A stretch of 57,556 nt of DNA from an uncultured Sphingomonas sp. (GTDB taxonomy: Bacteria; Pseudomonadota; Alphaproteobacteria; Sphingomonadales; Sphingomonadaceae). The stretch is from contig CAJYLQ010000051.1 in the NCBI GenBank assembly GCA_913775975.1, positions 1-57,556 of the forward strand, written 5' to 3'. Position numbers and translations under genes: made by a program. Shown here piece after piece: positions 42,705 to 51,900 of this stretch. Under the pieces are notes generated by a model. That model did not search any database. It worked only from the letters and a program-made list of their open reading frames with translations, and had not been told where the DNA came from. Every line of letters starts with the position of its first letter. The stretch's first letter is position 1.

Positions 42705-44099
42705 ATGCGTTATCTCAGCACTCGCGGGACCGCTCCCGTGCTCGATTTCCGTGGCGCCACGCTGGCCGGGCTGGCGAGCGACGGCGGCCTCTACATCCCG
42801 GAGGCGTGGCCGACGCTGACCGAGGCGGAGATCGCCGGGCTGGCGGGCCTGTCCTATGCCGACACCGCCGTGCGCGTGATGCAGCCGTTCGTCGGCGATG
42901 CGCTGACGCCAGAGGAACTGTCCGATCTGTGCCACCGCGCCTATGGCCGGTTTAGCCACGCCGCGGTCACGCCGCTCGTCCAGCTGGATCACGACCAGTG
43001 GCTGCTGGAGCTGTTCCACGGGCCGACGCTGGCGTTCAAGGACGTCGCGCTCCAGCTGCTCGGCCTGTTCTTCGAACGGTTCCTGACCGGCACGGACAAG
43101 CGGCTGACGATCGTCGGCGCGACCAGCGGCGACACCGGCTCCGCCGCGATCGACGCGGTCGCGGGGCGAGAAGGCATCGACATCTTCATGCTCCACCCCG
43201 CCGGCCGCGTGTCGGACGTGCAGCGCCGCCAGATGACGACGGTGCTCGCCCCCAACGTCCACAACATCGCGATCGAGGGCGATTTCGACCAGGCGCAGGC
43301 GCTGGTGAAGACGATGTTCGCCACCCCCGCGCTCGCCGATCGCTTCGCGCTGTCGGCGGTCAATTCGATCAACTGGGCCCGGCTGATGGCGCAGGTGGTC
43401 TATTATTTCTACGCCGCCGTCCGCCTCGGCGCGCCGGGCCGGCGCATCGCCTTCTCCGTGCCGACCGGCAATTTCGGCGACGTGTTCGCCGGCTATGTCG
43501 CACACCGCATGGGCCTGCCGGTCGAGCGGCTGGTGGTGGCGACCAACGTCAACGACATCCTTCACCGCGCGCTGTCGTCCGGCGATTACAGCAAGGGCAC
43601 CGTGGAGCAGACGGCGACGCCGTCGATGGATATCCAGGTCTCCTCCAATTTCGAACGCCTGCTGTTCGACCTTGGCGGCCGGGACGGCGCGGCGATGGCG
43701 GCGCAGATGGCGGGGTTCGAGCGTTCGGGCGCGATGCGGCTGACCAACGCGCAGAGCCAGGGCGCCTCTGGCCTCTTTTCCAGCGCGCGGGTCGATGCAG
43801 ACGACATGGCGCTTGCGATGCGCTGGGCGTGCGAACATGCCGGGCAGGTCATCGACCCGCACACCGCGATCGCGCTGTCCGCCGCGCGCGCGCTGGAGGT
43901 CGACGTGCCCGTCGTGACGCTCGCCACCGCGCATCCCGCCAAGTTCCGCGACGCGGTGGAGCGCGCCACCGGCGTCCGCCCGTCGCTGCCCGGCCGCATT
44001 GGCGACCTGTTCGAGCGGGAGGAGCGCTACGTCACGCTGCCCGCGACGCTGGACGCGGTCGGCGCCTATGTCGCGCAGCACGCAACCCCGTCGGCATGA
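42705..44099 (+). CDS. thrC: Threonine synthase
   Basis: Threonine synthase converts O-phosphohomoserine to threonine with PLP. The ATG at 42705 (MRYLSTRGTAPVLDFRGATL) gives 464 residues, typical of the class II-like bacterial enzyme. The PLP lysine lies in FHGPTLAFKDVALQLLG, with ATSGDTGSAAIDAVAG and SVPTGNFGDVFAGYVAH as cofactor phosphate-binding segments. The frame is open upstream, but the sequence before 42705 lacks homology. The stop overlaps the methyltransferase gene (A-TGA). lysC at 27.7 kb supplies the pathway's first step. Confidence 0.95.
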   Translation: MRYLSTRGTAPVLDFRGATLAGLASDGGLYIPEAWPTLTEAEIAGLAGLSYADTAVRVMQPFVGDALTPEELSDLCHRAYGRFSHAAVTPLVQLDHDQWLLELFHGPTLAFKDVALQLLGLFFERFLTGTDKRLTIVGATSGDTGSAAIDAVAGREGIDIFMLHPAGRVSDVQRRQMTTVLAPNVHNIAIEGDFDQAQALVKTMFATPALADRFALSAVNSINWARLMAQVVYYFYAAVRLGAPGRRIAFSVPTGNFGDVFAGYVAHRMGLPVERLVVATNVNDILHRALSSGDYSKGTVEQTATPSMDIQVSSNFERLLFDLGGRDGAAMAAQMAGFERSGAMRLTNAQSQGASGLFSSARVDADDMALAMRWACEHAGQVIDPHTAIALSAARALEVDVPVVTLATAHPAKFRDAVERATGVRPSLPGRIGDLFEREERYVTLPATLDAVGAYVAQHATPSA

Positions 44100-44965
44100 C
44101 GCTGCAGACGCTGATCGGGGAGCCATGGGCGGACTATGGCCTGATCGACTGCGGCCATGGCCGCAAGCTCGAACGCTATGGCCGGTTCCGCTTCATCCGC
44201 CCCGAACCGCAGGCGATGTGGGCGCCCGCGTCCACCGACTGGCGCGCCGATGCCGAATTCGTCCCCGGATCGGACGAGGATGGCGGCGGTCAGTGGCGCT
44301 ATACCGGGCAGGTCCCGCGCGATGGCTGGCCGCTGAAGTGGGAAGAGGTACGCTTCACCGCGCAATGCACCCCCTTCCGCCATCTCGGTTTCTTTCCCGA
44401 CATGGCCCCCGTCTGGCGCTGGATGCGCGAGCGGACGGCCGGGATGGCGGCGCCCGAATGCATGAACCTGTTCGGCTATACCGGCGTCGGCACGCTGGCG
44501 ATGGCGAGCACGGGCGCGCGCATGGTCCATGTCGACGCCTCCAAGAAATCGGTCGAGGCCGCGCGCGGCAATGCCGCCCTGTCGGGCCTCTCCGACGCGC
44601 CGGTCCGCTGGATCATCGACGACGCCGCCAAGTTCGTCGCACGAGAGGGTCGGCGCGGCCGCCGCTATGACGGCATCCTGCTCGATCCCCCCAAATACGG
44701 CCGCGGGCCGGAGGGGGAGATCTGGCGGCTGGAAGAGGATCTGCCCGGCCTGATCGCCGATTGCCGCAAGCTGCTCGACGAGAACAGCCGCTTCCTGTTC
44801 CTGACGGTCTATGCCGTGCGCATGTCGGCGCTGGCGATCGGGGAGCTGCTGCGCCAGGCGTTCGCCGACCTGCCCGGCACCGTCGAGGCGGGCGAGCTGG
44901 GCGTGCGCGAAGAAGCGCGCGGCCTCGTCCTCCCCACCGCAATCTGGGCGCGCTGGAGCCGCTGA
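44096..44965 (+). CDS. Class I SAM-dependent methyltransferase, rRNA methyltransferase-like
   Basis: The 289-residue product has a Rossmann methyltransferase domain (about 120-285) with SAM motif MNLFGYTGVGTLAMASTGAR, acidic VHVDASKKSVEAARGNA and the catalytic-loop DGILLDPPKYGRGPEG, which is like RlmI/RlmK-type 23S rRNA methyltransferases but without a PUA domain. The N-terminal part (about 1-110) is a separate beta-rich domain with GHGRKLERYGRFRFIRPEPQ. The substrate cannot be named; rRNA is likely. The start overlaps the thrC stop, so the two are coupled. Confidence 0.88.
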   Translation: MTLQTLIGEPWADYGLIDCGHGRKLERYGRFRFIRPEPQAMWAPASTDWRADAEFVPGSDEDGGGQWRYTGQVPRDGWPLKWEEVRFTAQCTPFRHLGFFPDMAPVWRWMRERTAGMAAPECMNLFGYTGVGTLAMASTGARMVHVDASKKSVEAARGNAALSGLSDAPVRWIIDDAAKFVAREGRRGRRYDGILLDPPKYGRGPEGEIWRLEEDLPGLIADCRKLLDENSRFLFLTVYAVRMSALAIGELLRQAFADLPGTVEAGELGVREEARGLVLPTAIWARWSR

Positions 44966-44977
44966 GGGGGCGCCGAC

Positions 44978-45619
44978 TCAGTCCATCCCCGCCCGGATCG
45001 CCGCCGCGGCGACGAACGGCGCGCCCGCGACCAGCAACAGGCTGACCGCGCCGAGCAGCTTCAGCGCCCCCGCCGCGCCCGCGCCGTCCAGCCCGCCCGC
45101 CCCGAAGATCAGCAGCGGGATCGCCAGCGGCAGCATCACCAGTCCCGCCACCGCGCCCGCCCCGCGCAGGCCCGCGGTCAGCGCCGCCGTCGCCACCGCC
45201 AGCGCGGCAAGGCCGGGCGTCCCGATCAGCAGGCCCGTCTCCACCGCCAGCAGCACCGGCCCCGGCAGGCCGAGCAGCCCCGCCGCGATCACCGCCGCCG
45301 CCATCAGCGCGGGGGCGAAGGCGATCCAGTGCGCCGCGATCCGCGCCCCCATCACCATCGCCAGCGGCACGCGGCGCACCGCGAACTGGTCGAACAGCCC
45401 CGCCTCCAGATCGGGCGCGATCAGCCGCTCGACCGGCAGCAGCGCCGCCAGCAGCGCCGCCGTCCAGATCACGCCGCCGCCCACGCGCGCCAGCAGCGCC
45501 GAATCGGGCCCGACGGCAAAGGGGAACAGCGTCGCCACCAACAGGAAGAACACGACGACCAGCGTCGTCCCGCCGCCCGCGACGAACCGGCGGACATCGC
45601 GGCGGATCAGCGCGATCAT
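44978..45619 (-). CDS. ccmB: Heme exporter protein CcmB
   Basis: CcmB is the membrane subunit of the CcmAB ABC transporter needed for cytochrome c maturation. The ATG at 45619 gives 213 residues with about six hydrophobic helices; the family blocks GGTTLVVVFFLLVATLFPFA, GGGVIWTAALLAALLPVERL and DLEAGLFDQFAVRRVPLAM are visible. Its start overlaps the ccmA stop. Only ccmA and ccmB are here; ccmCDEFGH must be elsewhere. It is convergent with the methyltransferase gene. Confidence 0.92.
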   Translation of the reverse strand: MIALIRRDVRRFVAGGGTTLVVVFFLLVATLFPFAVGPDSALLARVGGGVIWTAALLAALLPVERLIAPDLEAGLFDQFAVRRVPLAMVMGARIAAHWIAFAPALMAAAVIAAGLLGLPGPVLLAVETGLLIGTPGLAALAVATAALTAGLRGAGAVAGLVMLPLAIPLLIFGAGGLDGAGAAGALKLLGAVSLLLVAGAPFVAAAAIRAGMD

Positions 45620-46191
45620 GCCGCCTCCTCCAGCCGCACCGGACTCGCATCGGGCAGATCGAGCGGCAGGTGCGTCGCCACCAGCACCGCGCCACCCGCC
45701 GCCCGGTGCCGCGCGACCACCGCCTCCAGCCGCGTGACGGCGGCCGCGTCCAGACCGTTCGCCGGCTCGTCCAGCAGCCATAGCGGCGCGGGCGACAGCG
45801 CGATCCGTGCCAGCCCCGCCCGCTTGCGCTGCCCGGTCGACAGCAGGCGCACCGGCACCCCGGCCAGCGGCACCAGATCGAGCAGCGGCAGCACATCCGC
45901 CACCCGCGCGCCCGCGCCGTCCACCGTCGCCCAGAAGCGCAGCGCCTCCGCCAGCGGCAGTTCGGGGTCGAGCGCGGTCCGCTCGTCCAGCAGCGCCGCC
46001 GGCGCCGCCTCCACCGTCCCCGTCGCCGCGCGCAGCAGCCCGGCGGCAAGGCGCAGCAGGCTCGACTTGCCGATGCCGTTCGGCCCCGCGACGATCGCCG
46101 CCGCGCCGGGCGCCAGTGTCAGGTCGAACCCGGCGAACAGCGTCCGCCCGCCCCGCGCCAGCGCGACGCCGCGCATCGCCAGCAGCGTCAC
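45616..46191 (-). CDS. ccmA: Cytochrome c biogenesis ATP-binding protein CcmA
   Basis: CcmA is the ATPase of the CcmAB complex that releases holo-CcmE with heme. The 191-residue protein has Walker A (AGPNGIGKSSLLRLAAGLLR), the signature LLSTGQRKRAGLARIALSPA and Walker B LWLLDEPANGLD, followed by VLVATHLPLDL with the switch His. The short length is typical of CcmA. Start at 46191 overlaps the metallopeptidase gene stop and its own stop overlaps ccmB. Confidence 0.95.
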   Translation of the reverse strand: MTLLAMRGVALARGGRTLFAGFDLTLAPGAAAIVAGPNGIGKSSLLRLAAGLLRAATGTVEAAPAALLDERTALDPELPLAEALRFWATVDGAGARVADVLPLLDLVPLAGVPVRLLSTGQRKRAGLARIALSPAPLWLLDEPANGLDAAAVTRLEAVVARHRAAGGAVLVATHLPLDLPDASPVRLEEAA

Positions 46192-46607
46192 CCCGCCGCA
46201 TCCTCCAGCGCATGCATGTCATCGTCGGACAGGCCGAAATGATGGCCGATCTCGTGGATCGTCACATGCGCGACCAGATCGTCCAGCCGCACGCCCGTCT
46301 CCACCCATTCGTCCAGGATCGCGCGGCGGTACAAATGGATGCGGTCGGGCATCGCGCCCGATTCCATCACGCTCTTCTCGCCCACCGGGCGGCCATGATA
46401 CAGGCCGGTCAGGTCCAGCGGATGCTCGATGCCCAAGGCCGCCAGCGTCTCGTCATCGGCATAGTCCTCGACGATCAGCACCACGTCGCCCAGATGCGCG
46501 CGGAATGCGGCCGGCAGCCGCGCGATCGTGGCGCGGGCCAGCGTCTCGATCAGGTCGGCGTCGGGCGCCGTGCCGGTGAAGCCTTGCCCATCCATCCGTC
46601 CCGCCAT
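46188..46607 (-). CDS. Metallopeptidase family protein (minimal zincin, DUF1025-type)
   Basis: The ATG at 46607 gives 139 residues; an internal ATG at 46595 is also possible. The zinc motif is HEIGHHFGLSDDDMHAL near the C-terminus (HExxH), with LTGLYHGRPVGEKSVMESGA and RIHLYRRAILDEWVETG ahead of it. Proteins of this type are small cytoplasmic metalloprotease-like domains of unknown substrate. It overlaps the ccmA start by 4 bases, so it is in the ccm transcript, but whether it takes part in cytochrome c maturation is unknown. Confidence 0.88.
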   Translation of the reverse strand: MAGRMDGQGFTGTAPDADLIETLARATIARLPAAFRAHLGDVVLIVEDYADDETLAALGIEHPLDLTGLYHGRPVGEKSVMESGAMPDRIHLYRRAILDEWVETGVRLDDLVAHVTIHEIGHHFGLSDDDMHALEDAAG

Positions 46608-46663
46608 AGGCGGTAGGCGGTCGCCGCGGCAAGCAGCGCGGGTCGACGACAGGGGGACGATGC

Positions 46664-46957
46664 GTGATCGAGGCACTCAGCGAGGCGGAACGGGCGGATG
46701 CGCTGGATGGCCTGCCCGAATGGGATCATGACGAGGCGCGCGACGCGATCACGCGCACGATCGTCTTCGCCGACTTCATCGAGGCATTTGGCTTCATGAC
46801 GCAGGTCGCGCTGATCGCGGAGCGGATGAACCACCATCCCGAATGGGCGAACGTCTACAACCGCGTCGACATCCTGCTGACGACGCACGACGCGGGCGGC
46901 CTGTCGCCGCGCGATATCGAGATGGCGCAGGCGATCGACGCGATCGTCGAGGACTGA
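46664..46957 (+). CDS. phhB: Pterin-4a-carbinolamine dehydratase
   Basis: The enzyme recycles the pterin cofactor produced by phenylalanine hydroxylase by dehydrating 4a-carbinolamine. The product of 97 residues has the family motif [20 protein letters not shown] and [20 protein letters not shown], with the active-site His pair and D-x-L. The start is a GTG at 46664 behind an AGGGGG ribosome binding site. No phenylalanine hydroxylase gene is in the window, so a moonlighting or general pterin role is possible. Confidence 0.92.
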   Translation: MIEALSEAERADALDGLPEWDHDEARDAITRTIVFADFIEAFGFMTQVALIAERMNHHPEWANVYNRVDILLTTHDAGGLSPRDIEMAQAIDAIVED

Positions 46958-46972
46958 CGCGGCGCCCCTTCG

Positions 46973-47731
46973 TCAGCCATAGGCGCGCACGAAGAACACC
47001 GCCGTCGTCGCGGCGGTGACGCCCAGCGTCCACCAACGCACGGCGACGCCCGGCAGCCGCTTGCCCACCACCGCGCCCAGCCAGCCGCCCAGCAGGCCCC
47101 CGGCCAGCATCGGCAGGCACGCGTCCCACCGCACCATGCCCAGCGCGACGAAGACGATCGCGGCGGCCAGGTTGGCGACCGCCAGCATCAGCGTGCGCGG
47201 CGCGAACATCGTGCGCGGCGTCTCGCCCGCCAGCAGGCCATAGGTGGCGGTGGTCATGATCCCCACGCCGCCCCCGAAATAGCCGCCATAGGTGCCCAGT
47301 ACCCCTTGCGCGATCATCAGCGTCGCCAGCCCGATCGTCACCCGCGCGCGCAGCCACGCCGCCAGGCGCGGGCCGAAGGCGATGGCGAGGAACGCGACCA
47401 GCAGCAGCCACGGCACGATCATGTCGAACGCGCGGCCGGGCGTCGCGACCAGCAGCACGCTGCCCGCCAGCCCGCCGATGAAGGTGATCGCCGCCAGCAC
47501 CCGCACCGATACCCCGCCGACCGGCTGCAACTCGCCGCGAAAGCTCCATGCGCTCGCCCAGGCGCCCGGCATCAGCGCCAGGTTCGACGTCGCGTTCGCG
47601 ATATTGGCGGGCGTGCCGATCGCCAGCAGCGCGGGCATCGTCGCAAAAGTCCCCCCGCCCGCCAGCGCGTTCATCATGCCGCCGAGGATGCCGGCGCCTA
47701 AGGCAAGGAAAAGGGTGGAAGGATCGACCAT
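46973..47731 (-). CDS. TSUP family (TauE/SafE) sulfite/sulfoacetate-type permease
   Basis: The 252-residue membrane protein has seven or eight helices in two repeats. The conserved GILGGMMNALAGGGTFATMP near the start and GTYGGYFGGGVGIMTTATYG in the second half are TauE/SafE signatures. Members export or import sulfite, sulfoacetate or other organic anions; the substrate here cannot be set. Start at 47731. It is convergent with phhB, with 15 bases between the two stops. Confidence 0.9.
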   Translation of the reverse strand: MVDPSTLFLALGAGILGGMMNALAGGGTFATMPALLAIGTPANIANATSNLALMPGAWASAWSFRGELQPVGGVSVRVLAAITFIGGLAGSVLLVATPGRAFDMIVPWLLLVAFLAIAFGPRLAAWLRARVTIGLATLMIAQGVLGTYGGYFGGGVGIMTTATYGLLAGETPRTMFAPRTLMLAVANLAAAIVFVALGMVRWDACLPMLAGGLLGGWLGAVVGKRLPGVAVRWWTLGVTAATTAVFFVRAYG

Positions 47732-47925
47732 CCCGCGCCTGTGACCCGCCCGATCCTCTCCGGCAAGGCCACGCTGGCGTACCGTTGCGCTCGATCAGCC
47801 GCAACCGACGGAAACCGAGCCCCTTCCCTTCAGGGGAGGGGTTGGGGTGGGGCGTGTCCCCAAACGGCCATCTCGCCTGAGCGCGCCGCCCCGGCCTCCC
47901 TCCGAAGCGAAAGCGGGCGATACGC
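47732..47925. other. Intergenic region with dispersed repeat
   Basis: About 190 bases containing the CCCTTCCCTTC repeat (47821-47852). The rest contains no recognisable gene; the left part must carry the promoter of the TSUP gene. Confidence 0.5.
47821..47852. repeat. CCCTTCCCTTCAGGGGAGGGG dispersed repeat, copy 2
   Basis: This 32-base element aligns with 23411-23442 over its full length. It contains a hairpin around the TTCA loop followed by GGGGTGGGG. It is intergenic like the other copies. Confidence 0.7.
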
Positions 47926-48981
47926 CTACGCCGCCTCGGCCACCGCCCCCGCGCAGATCTCCCGCAGGTCGCGCGCCAGTGCATCCACCCGCTCGGCCCG
48001 CGCGTCCCAGGCGAACATGAATCGCGCGCCGCCGCCGATGAAGGTATAGAATTTCCACCCGCGCGCGCGCAGCGCCTCCAGCACCGCCCCCGGCGCCGAC
48101 AGGAACAGCGCGTTCGCCTCGACCGGAAAGATCGGCGTCACCCCCGGCAGGTCCGCCACCGCCGACGCCAGCCGCCGCGCGCAGGCATTGCCGTGCGCCG
48201 CGTTGCGCAGCCACGCGCCGCTTTCCAGCAGGCCGACCCACGGCGCCGACAGGAACCGCATCTTAGACGCCAGCTGCCCCGCCTGCTTGCAGCGATAGTC
48301 GAAGTCCTCCGCCAGCGCGCGATCGAAGAAGATCACCGCCTCGCCCACCGCCATGCCGTTCTTCGTCCCGCCGAAGCACAGCACGTCGACGCCCGCGCGC
48401 CAGGTAATGTCGGCGGGATCGCAGCCCAGATGCGCGCAGGCATGGGCGAAGCGGGCGCCGTCCATGTGCAGCTTCAGCCCCAGTTCGCGGCACACGGCGG
48501 CGATCGCGCGAATCTCGTCGATCGCATACACCTGCCCCGTCTCGGTCGGCTGCGTGATCGTGACGACGCGGGGCTTGGGGAAGTGGATGTCCGACCGGCT
48601 TGTCGCCATCTGCCGGATCTGGTCGGGCGTCAGCTTGCCGCTGTCGCTGGGCACCGCCAGCAGCTTCGACCCGTTGGAGAAGAATTCGGGCGCACCGCAT
48701 TCATCGGTCTCGACGTGCGCGGTGCCCGCACAGATGACGCTGTGATAGGATTGGCAGAGCGCCGCGAGCGCCAGCGAGTTCGCCGCCGTCCCGTTGAAGA
48801 CGAAGAAGACCTCGCAATCCTTTTCGAACAGGTCGCGGAACGCATCGGCCGCGCGCGCCGTCCAGTCGTCGTCGCCATAGGCGCTGGCGGAGCCTTCGTT
48901 GGCCGCGATCATCGCGGCCAGCGCCTCGGGGCAGGCGCCCGCATAATTGTCGCTCGCGAATTGCTGGGCTCGGTCGGTCAC
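47926..48981 (-). CDS. Low-specificity L-threonine aldolase-type PLP enzyme
   Basis: These enzymes split threonine and related beta-hydroxy amino acids into glycine and an aldehyde. The 351-residue protein shows FASDNYAGACPEALAAMIAA at the N-terminus, FVFNGTAANSLALAAL for cofactor binding, the KLHMDGARFAHACAHLG Asp motif and the PLP lysine in CFGGTKNGMAVGEAVIFFD. Start at 48981. It may contribute to glycine supply alongside thrC, though the genes are not linked in an operon. Confidence 0.92.
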   Translation of the reverse strand: MTDRAQQFASDNYAGACPEALAAMIAANEGSASAYGDDDWTARAADAFRDLFEKDCEVFFVFNGTAANSLALAALCQSYHSVICAGTAHVETDECGAPEFFSNGSKLLAVPSDSGKLTPDQIRQMATSRSDIHFPKPRVVTITQPTETGQVYAIDEIRAIAAVCRELGLKLHMDGARFAHACAHLGCDPADITWRAGVDVLCFGGTKNGMAVGEAVIFFDRALAEDFDYRCKQAGQLASKMRFLSAPWVGLLESGAWLRNAAHGNACARRLASAVADLPGVTPIFPVEANALFLSAPGAVLEALRARGWKFYTFIGGGARFMFAWDARAERVDALARDLREICAGAVAEAA

Positions 48982-49172
48982 GTCTTGGCAGTCCCGTCGC
49001 TATGCGGGCGGCGTGATCGCGAAATGTGGCTTGGAGGGTCCCGCGATTGCCGGTCCGGCCACATCCCCCCGCCGGATGACGGAGGCACCACCTTGCGCGG
49101 GCGCAGGTTGGTGTCGGAACGACGCCCGACTCTTGATGTTGGCCGGCCCGCTACCGCCGGGGCCGTCTCAGG

Positions 49173-50384
49173 TCAAGCGGCAGCAGCCTCCGCCGCCGCC
49201 GCCGCCGCCTCGCGGTCGCGCTCCGCCCGGCTCTTTTTCTCGGCGGCCGTCTTCAGCTGCCCGCAGGCGGCATCGATATCGCGCCCGCGCGGGCGACGCA
49301 CGGGGGCGGAGATGCCACCCTCGAACACGATGTTGGAGAAGGAGGCGATTCGCTCCGGCGTCGAACACTCATATTCCGCGCCCGGCCACGGATTGAACGG
49401 GATCAGGTTGACCTTGGCGGGCAGGCGATAATGGCGCAGCAGGCGAACGAGTTCGTGCGCATCCGCATCCGAATCGTTCTTGTCCTTCAGCATCACATAT
49501 TCGAACGTGATGCGCCGCGCGTTGTTGGCGCCCGGATAATCGGCGCACGCCTGCAAAAGCTGCTCGATCCCGTATTTGCGGTTGAGCGGCACGATCTCGT
49601 CGCGCACGTCCTTGGTCACGGCATGGAGCGACACGGCCAGGTTCACGCCGATCTCTTCGCCCGCCCGCTCCATCATCGGCACTACACCGCTGGTCGACAG
49701 GGTGATGCGCCGCTTCGACAGGGCAAGGCCGTCGCCGTCCATGACCAGCTTCAGCGCGTCGCGGACGTTCTCGAAATTATACAGCGGCTCGCCCATCCCC
49801 ATCATGACGATGTTGGTCAGCAGGCGTCCTTCGGGCTGGCTCGGCCATTCGCCCAGTGCGTCGCGCGCCAGCATGACCTGGCCGACGATCTCGCCCGCCG
49901 TCAGGTTGCGCACCAGCCGCATCGTGCCGGTGTGGCAGAAGGTGCAGTTCAGCGTGCAGCCGACCTGGCTCGACACGCACAGCGTTCCCCGGTCCGCGTC
50001 GGGGATGAACACCATCTCGTAGTCCTGCCCGTCAGGCGAGCGGAGCAGCCATTTGCGCGTGCCGTCGTTCGACACCTGCGCCTCGACCACGTCGGGGCGG
50101 CCGATCACGAACCGCTCCGCCAGCCACGGATGCTGCGCCTTAGCGATATCGGTCATCGCCGAAAATTCGGTCGCGCCGCGATTGTAGATCCAGTGCCAGA
50201 TCTGCTTGGCGCGCAGCTTCGCCTGCCGCGCGTCGAGCCCCCCCGCCGCCAGCGTCTCGCGCAGCGCGTCCTTGGACAGGCCGATCAGGTCGATGCGACC
50301 ATCCGGCCGCAGGCTCACCGCGCGCGGCACGGGCACGGGATCGACATGGCCCGGAATGGGCATCAGGTTCGGCGCTGTCTGCAT
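49173..50384 (-). CDS. rlmN: Dual-specificity 23S rRNA/tRNA C2-adenosine methyltransferase RlmN
   Basis: RlmN is a radical-SAM enzyme that methylates A2503 of 23S rRNA and A37 of some tRNAs. I chose the ATG at 50384 ([18 protein letters not shown]), giving 403 residues; an ATG at 50420 is possible. The iron-sulfur ligands are in [14 protein letters not shown] (C143, C147, C150), with [30 protein letters not shown] and the catalytic Cys near the end ([10 protein letters not shown]). The C-terminus ends in a run of alanines and charged residues ([16 protein letters not shown]), a low-complexity tail of unknown use. Confidence 0.95.
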   Translation of the reverse strand: MQTAPNLMPIPGHVDPVPVPRAVSLRPDGRIDLIGLSKDALRETLAAGGLDARQAKLRAKQIWHWIYNRGATEFSAMTDIAKAQHPWLAERFVIGRPDVVEAQVSNDGTRKWLLRSPDGQDYEMVFIPDADRGTLCVSSQVGCTLNCTFCHTGTMRLVRNLTAGEIVGQVMLARDALGEWPSQPEGRLLTNIVMMGMGEPLYNFENVRDALKLVMDGDGLALSKRRITLSTSGVVPMMERAGEEIGVNLAVSLHAVTKDVRDEIVPLNRKYGIEQLLQACADYPGANNARRITFEYVMLKDKNDSDADAHELVRLLRHYRLPAKVNLIPFNPWPGAEYECSTPERIASFSNIVFEGGISAPVRRPRGRDIDAACGQLKTAAEKKSRAERDREAAAAAAEAAAA

Positions 50385-50471
50385 CGGGCGCACATAGCGC
50401 AAATCGGCGGCATTTTCCATGGGGCGTCCACAACACCCTTCAACCCCGCCGGGAGGCCGAACCATGTCGCC

Positions 50472-50957
50472 TCAACGCCGCCCCGCGCAGGCCAAGGTCG
50501 CCGCGTCGATCGCGGTCGCCGCCCCCTTCAGGCCATAGCTGTCGGCGAAGGGCCGGCCGTTCGCCGCCACGCCCTCCACGCTCATGCTGCGCCCCGCCCG
50601 CAGCGCCGCCGCGATCGCCCGGTCGCTGGCGGCATCGGCCGCGAACGCGTCCCGCCCGCGCGCGACCAGCCGGAACCGCCGCTCCCCCGCCGTCAGCGTC
50701 ACCGGCAGATTCGCCTTCACTGCGCGACTGAGCCGAATATGAAGCGAGGCGCGCAGGCCCCGCTCGGGCCAGGTCGCAACGCTGGCGAAGGCTTCGCCCC
50801 GCTCCCCGCCGCCCCGCCCGCCCGCGACCGCCCAGCACCGGGTGCCGTCCGCGAACGCCGCCCAGCCGCCATAGGCGCCGATCGTCACGCGCCCACGCTC
50901 CACCGGCGCCATGGCCAGCAACGGGAGGATCACCAGAGGGAGGGCGATGCGTTTCAC
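50472..50957 (-). CDS. Exported small protein of unknown function
   Basis: From the GTG at 50957 the length is 161, starting with a signal peptide (KRIALPLVILPLLAMAP). The mature protein has a beta-rich pattern with WAAFADGTRCWAVAGG, FASVATWPERGLRASLHIRL, FRLVARGRDAFAADAASD and SMSVEGVAANGRPFADSYGL, with two Cys (TRCWA, ACAGRR). It vaguely recalls IalB-type exported proteins, but I do not claim that. It is close to rlmN on the same strand. Confidence 0.75.
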   Translation of the reverse strand: MKRIALPLVILPLLAMAPVERGRVTIGAYGGWAAFADGTRCWAVAGGRGGGERGEAFASVATWPERGLRASLHIRLSRAVKANLPVTLTAGERRFRLVARGRDAFAADAASDRAIAAALRAGRSMSVEGVAANGRPFADSYGLKGAATAIDAATLACAGRR

Positions 50958-51101
50958 CCCCCGCCCATCCGTCCGGTGTGACCGCAAGGCAACAGAAAAT
51001 CCTGTTTAGCTGGGGTTCATGCAGCCTCCGCGGCGCTGGTCCATTGAGCCCCTCGCGCCGGCCAGTGTTGCGGCCCGCGCCCGAAAAGAATGGAGTTTTC
51101 T

Positions 51102-51752
51102 ATGCGTTATCTGCGAACCGCCCTGCTGGCCGCCGCGACCCTGGGCGCGACCCCGGCCCTCGCCCAGTCGGTCGATCCCGTCTTCACCGGCCCGCGTGTC
51201 GAGGGCATCGTGGGCTGGGACAAGCTGCGCGCCGGGAGCAGCAGCACCGTCGCCGGCGGTGATCGCCAGTCGACCGATGGCCTGATGTACGGCGTCGGCG
51301 TCGGCTATGACATCGGCGTCGGCGGCTTCGTCGTCGGTGCCGAGGGTGAGTTCAGCGGCTCGACCGCGAAGACGGGCCGGCGCGACTATACGTCGGACTT
51401 CGGCTATGGCCGCGTGAAGGCGGGCCGCGACCTGTATGTCGGCGCGCGCGCGGGCATCATGGCGACGCCGTCGACGCTGGTCTATGTGAAGGGCGGCTAC
51501 ACCAACACGCGGCTCAACGTGCTGGCGGGCAATACCAGCACCGCGACGGACACCGACTTCAACCTCGACGGCTGGCGCGCCGGCGCGGGCGCCGAACATG
51601 CGCTCAGCCCCAATAGCTATGTGAAGCTGGAATACCGCTATTCCAACTACAACCGGGGCGATGTCCGCTATCCGGACGGCGCCACCACCGCCCGCTTCGA
51701 CGTGGATACGGACCGGCACCAGATCGTGCTGGGCTACGGCTTCCGCTTCTGA
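51102..51752 (+). CDS. Outer-membrane beta-barrel protein (OmpW/Omp25-like porin family)
   Basis: The start at 51102 has GGAG 6 bases upstream. The 216-residue protein begins with a signal peptide (RYLRTALLAAATLGATPALA), cleaved before QSVDP. The rest alternates hydrophobic and polar residues in short strands with Gly-rich turns (GVGVGYDIGVGGFVVGAEGE, YGRVKAGRDLYVGARAGIM), ending in an aromatic strand HQIVLGYGFRF with the C-terminal Phe needed for barrel assembly. It fits the eight-stranded outer-membrane porin-like group. A terminator separates it from dnaN. Confidence 0.88.
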   Translation: MRYLRTALLAAATLGATPALAQSVDPVFTGPRVEGIVGWDKLRAGSSSTVAGGDRQSTDGLMYGVGVGYDIGVGGFVVGAEGEFSGSTAKTGRRDYTSDFGYGRVKAGRDLYVGARAGIMATPSTLVYVKGGYTNTRLNVLAGNTSTATDTDFNLDGWRAGAGAEHALSPNSYVKLEYRYSNYNRGDVRYPDGATTARFDVDTDRHQIVLGYGFRF

Positions 51753-51806
51753 GGCGGTCGCCGGCGGTCGCCTCCGCGTTAACCTTTCGTTGACCACACG
51801 CGGCCG

Positions 51807-51838
51807 AAGGGGTCGGGGCGCTTGCTCCGGCCCCTTTT
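51807..51838 (+). terminator. Rho-independent terminator after the outer-membrane protein gene
   Basis: AAGGGGTCGG.../...CCGGCCCCTT (51807-51819 pairing with 51824-51836, with two G-U wobbles) forms a 13-bp stem with a GCTT loop and is followed by TTTT. It isolates dnaN from the upstream gene. Confidence 0.85.
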
Positions 51839-51900
51839 CCATGGGTAGGAACAGGCCAAGTCATTGCTCCCGGATTCTTCGAGGGGGCCAGGGGATTCGC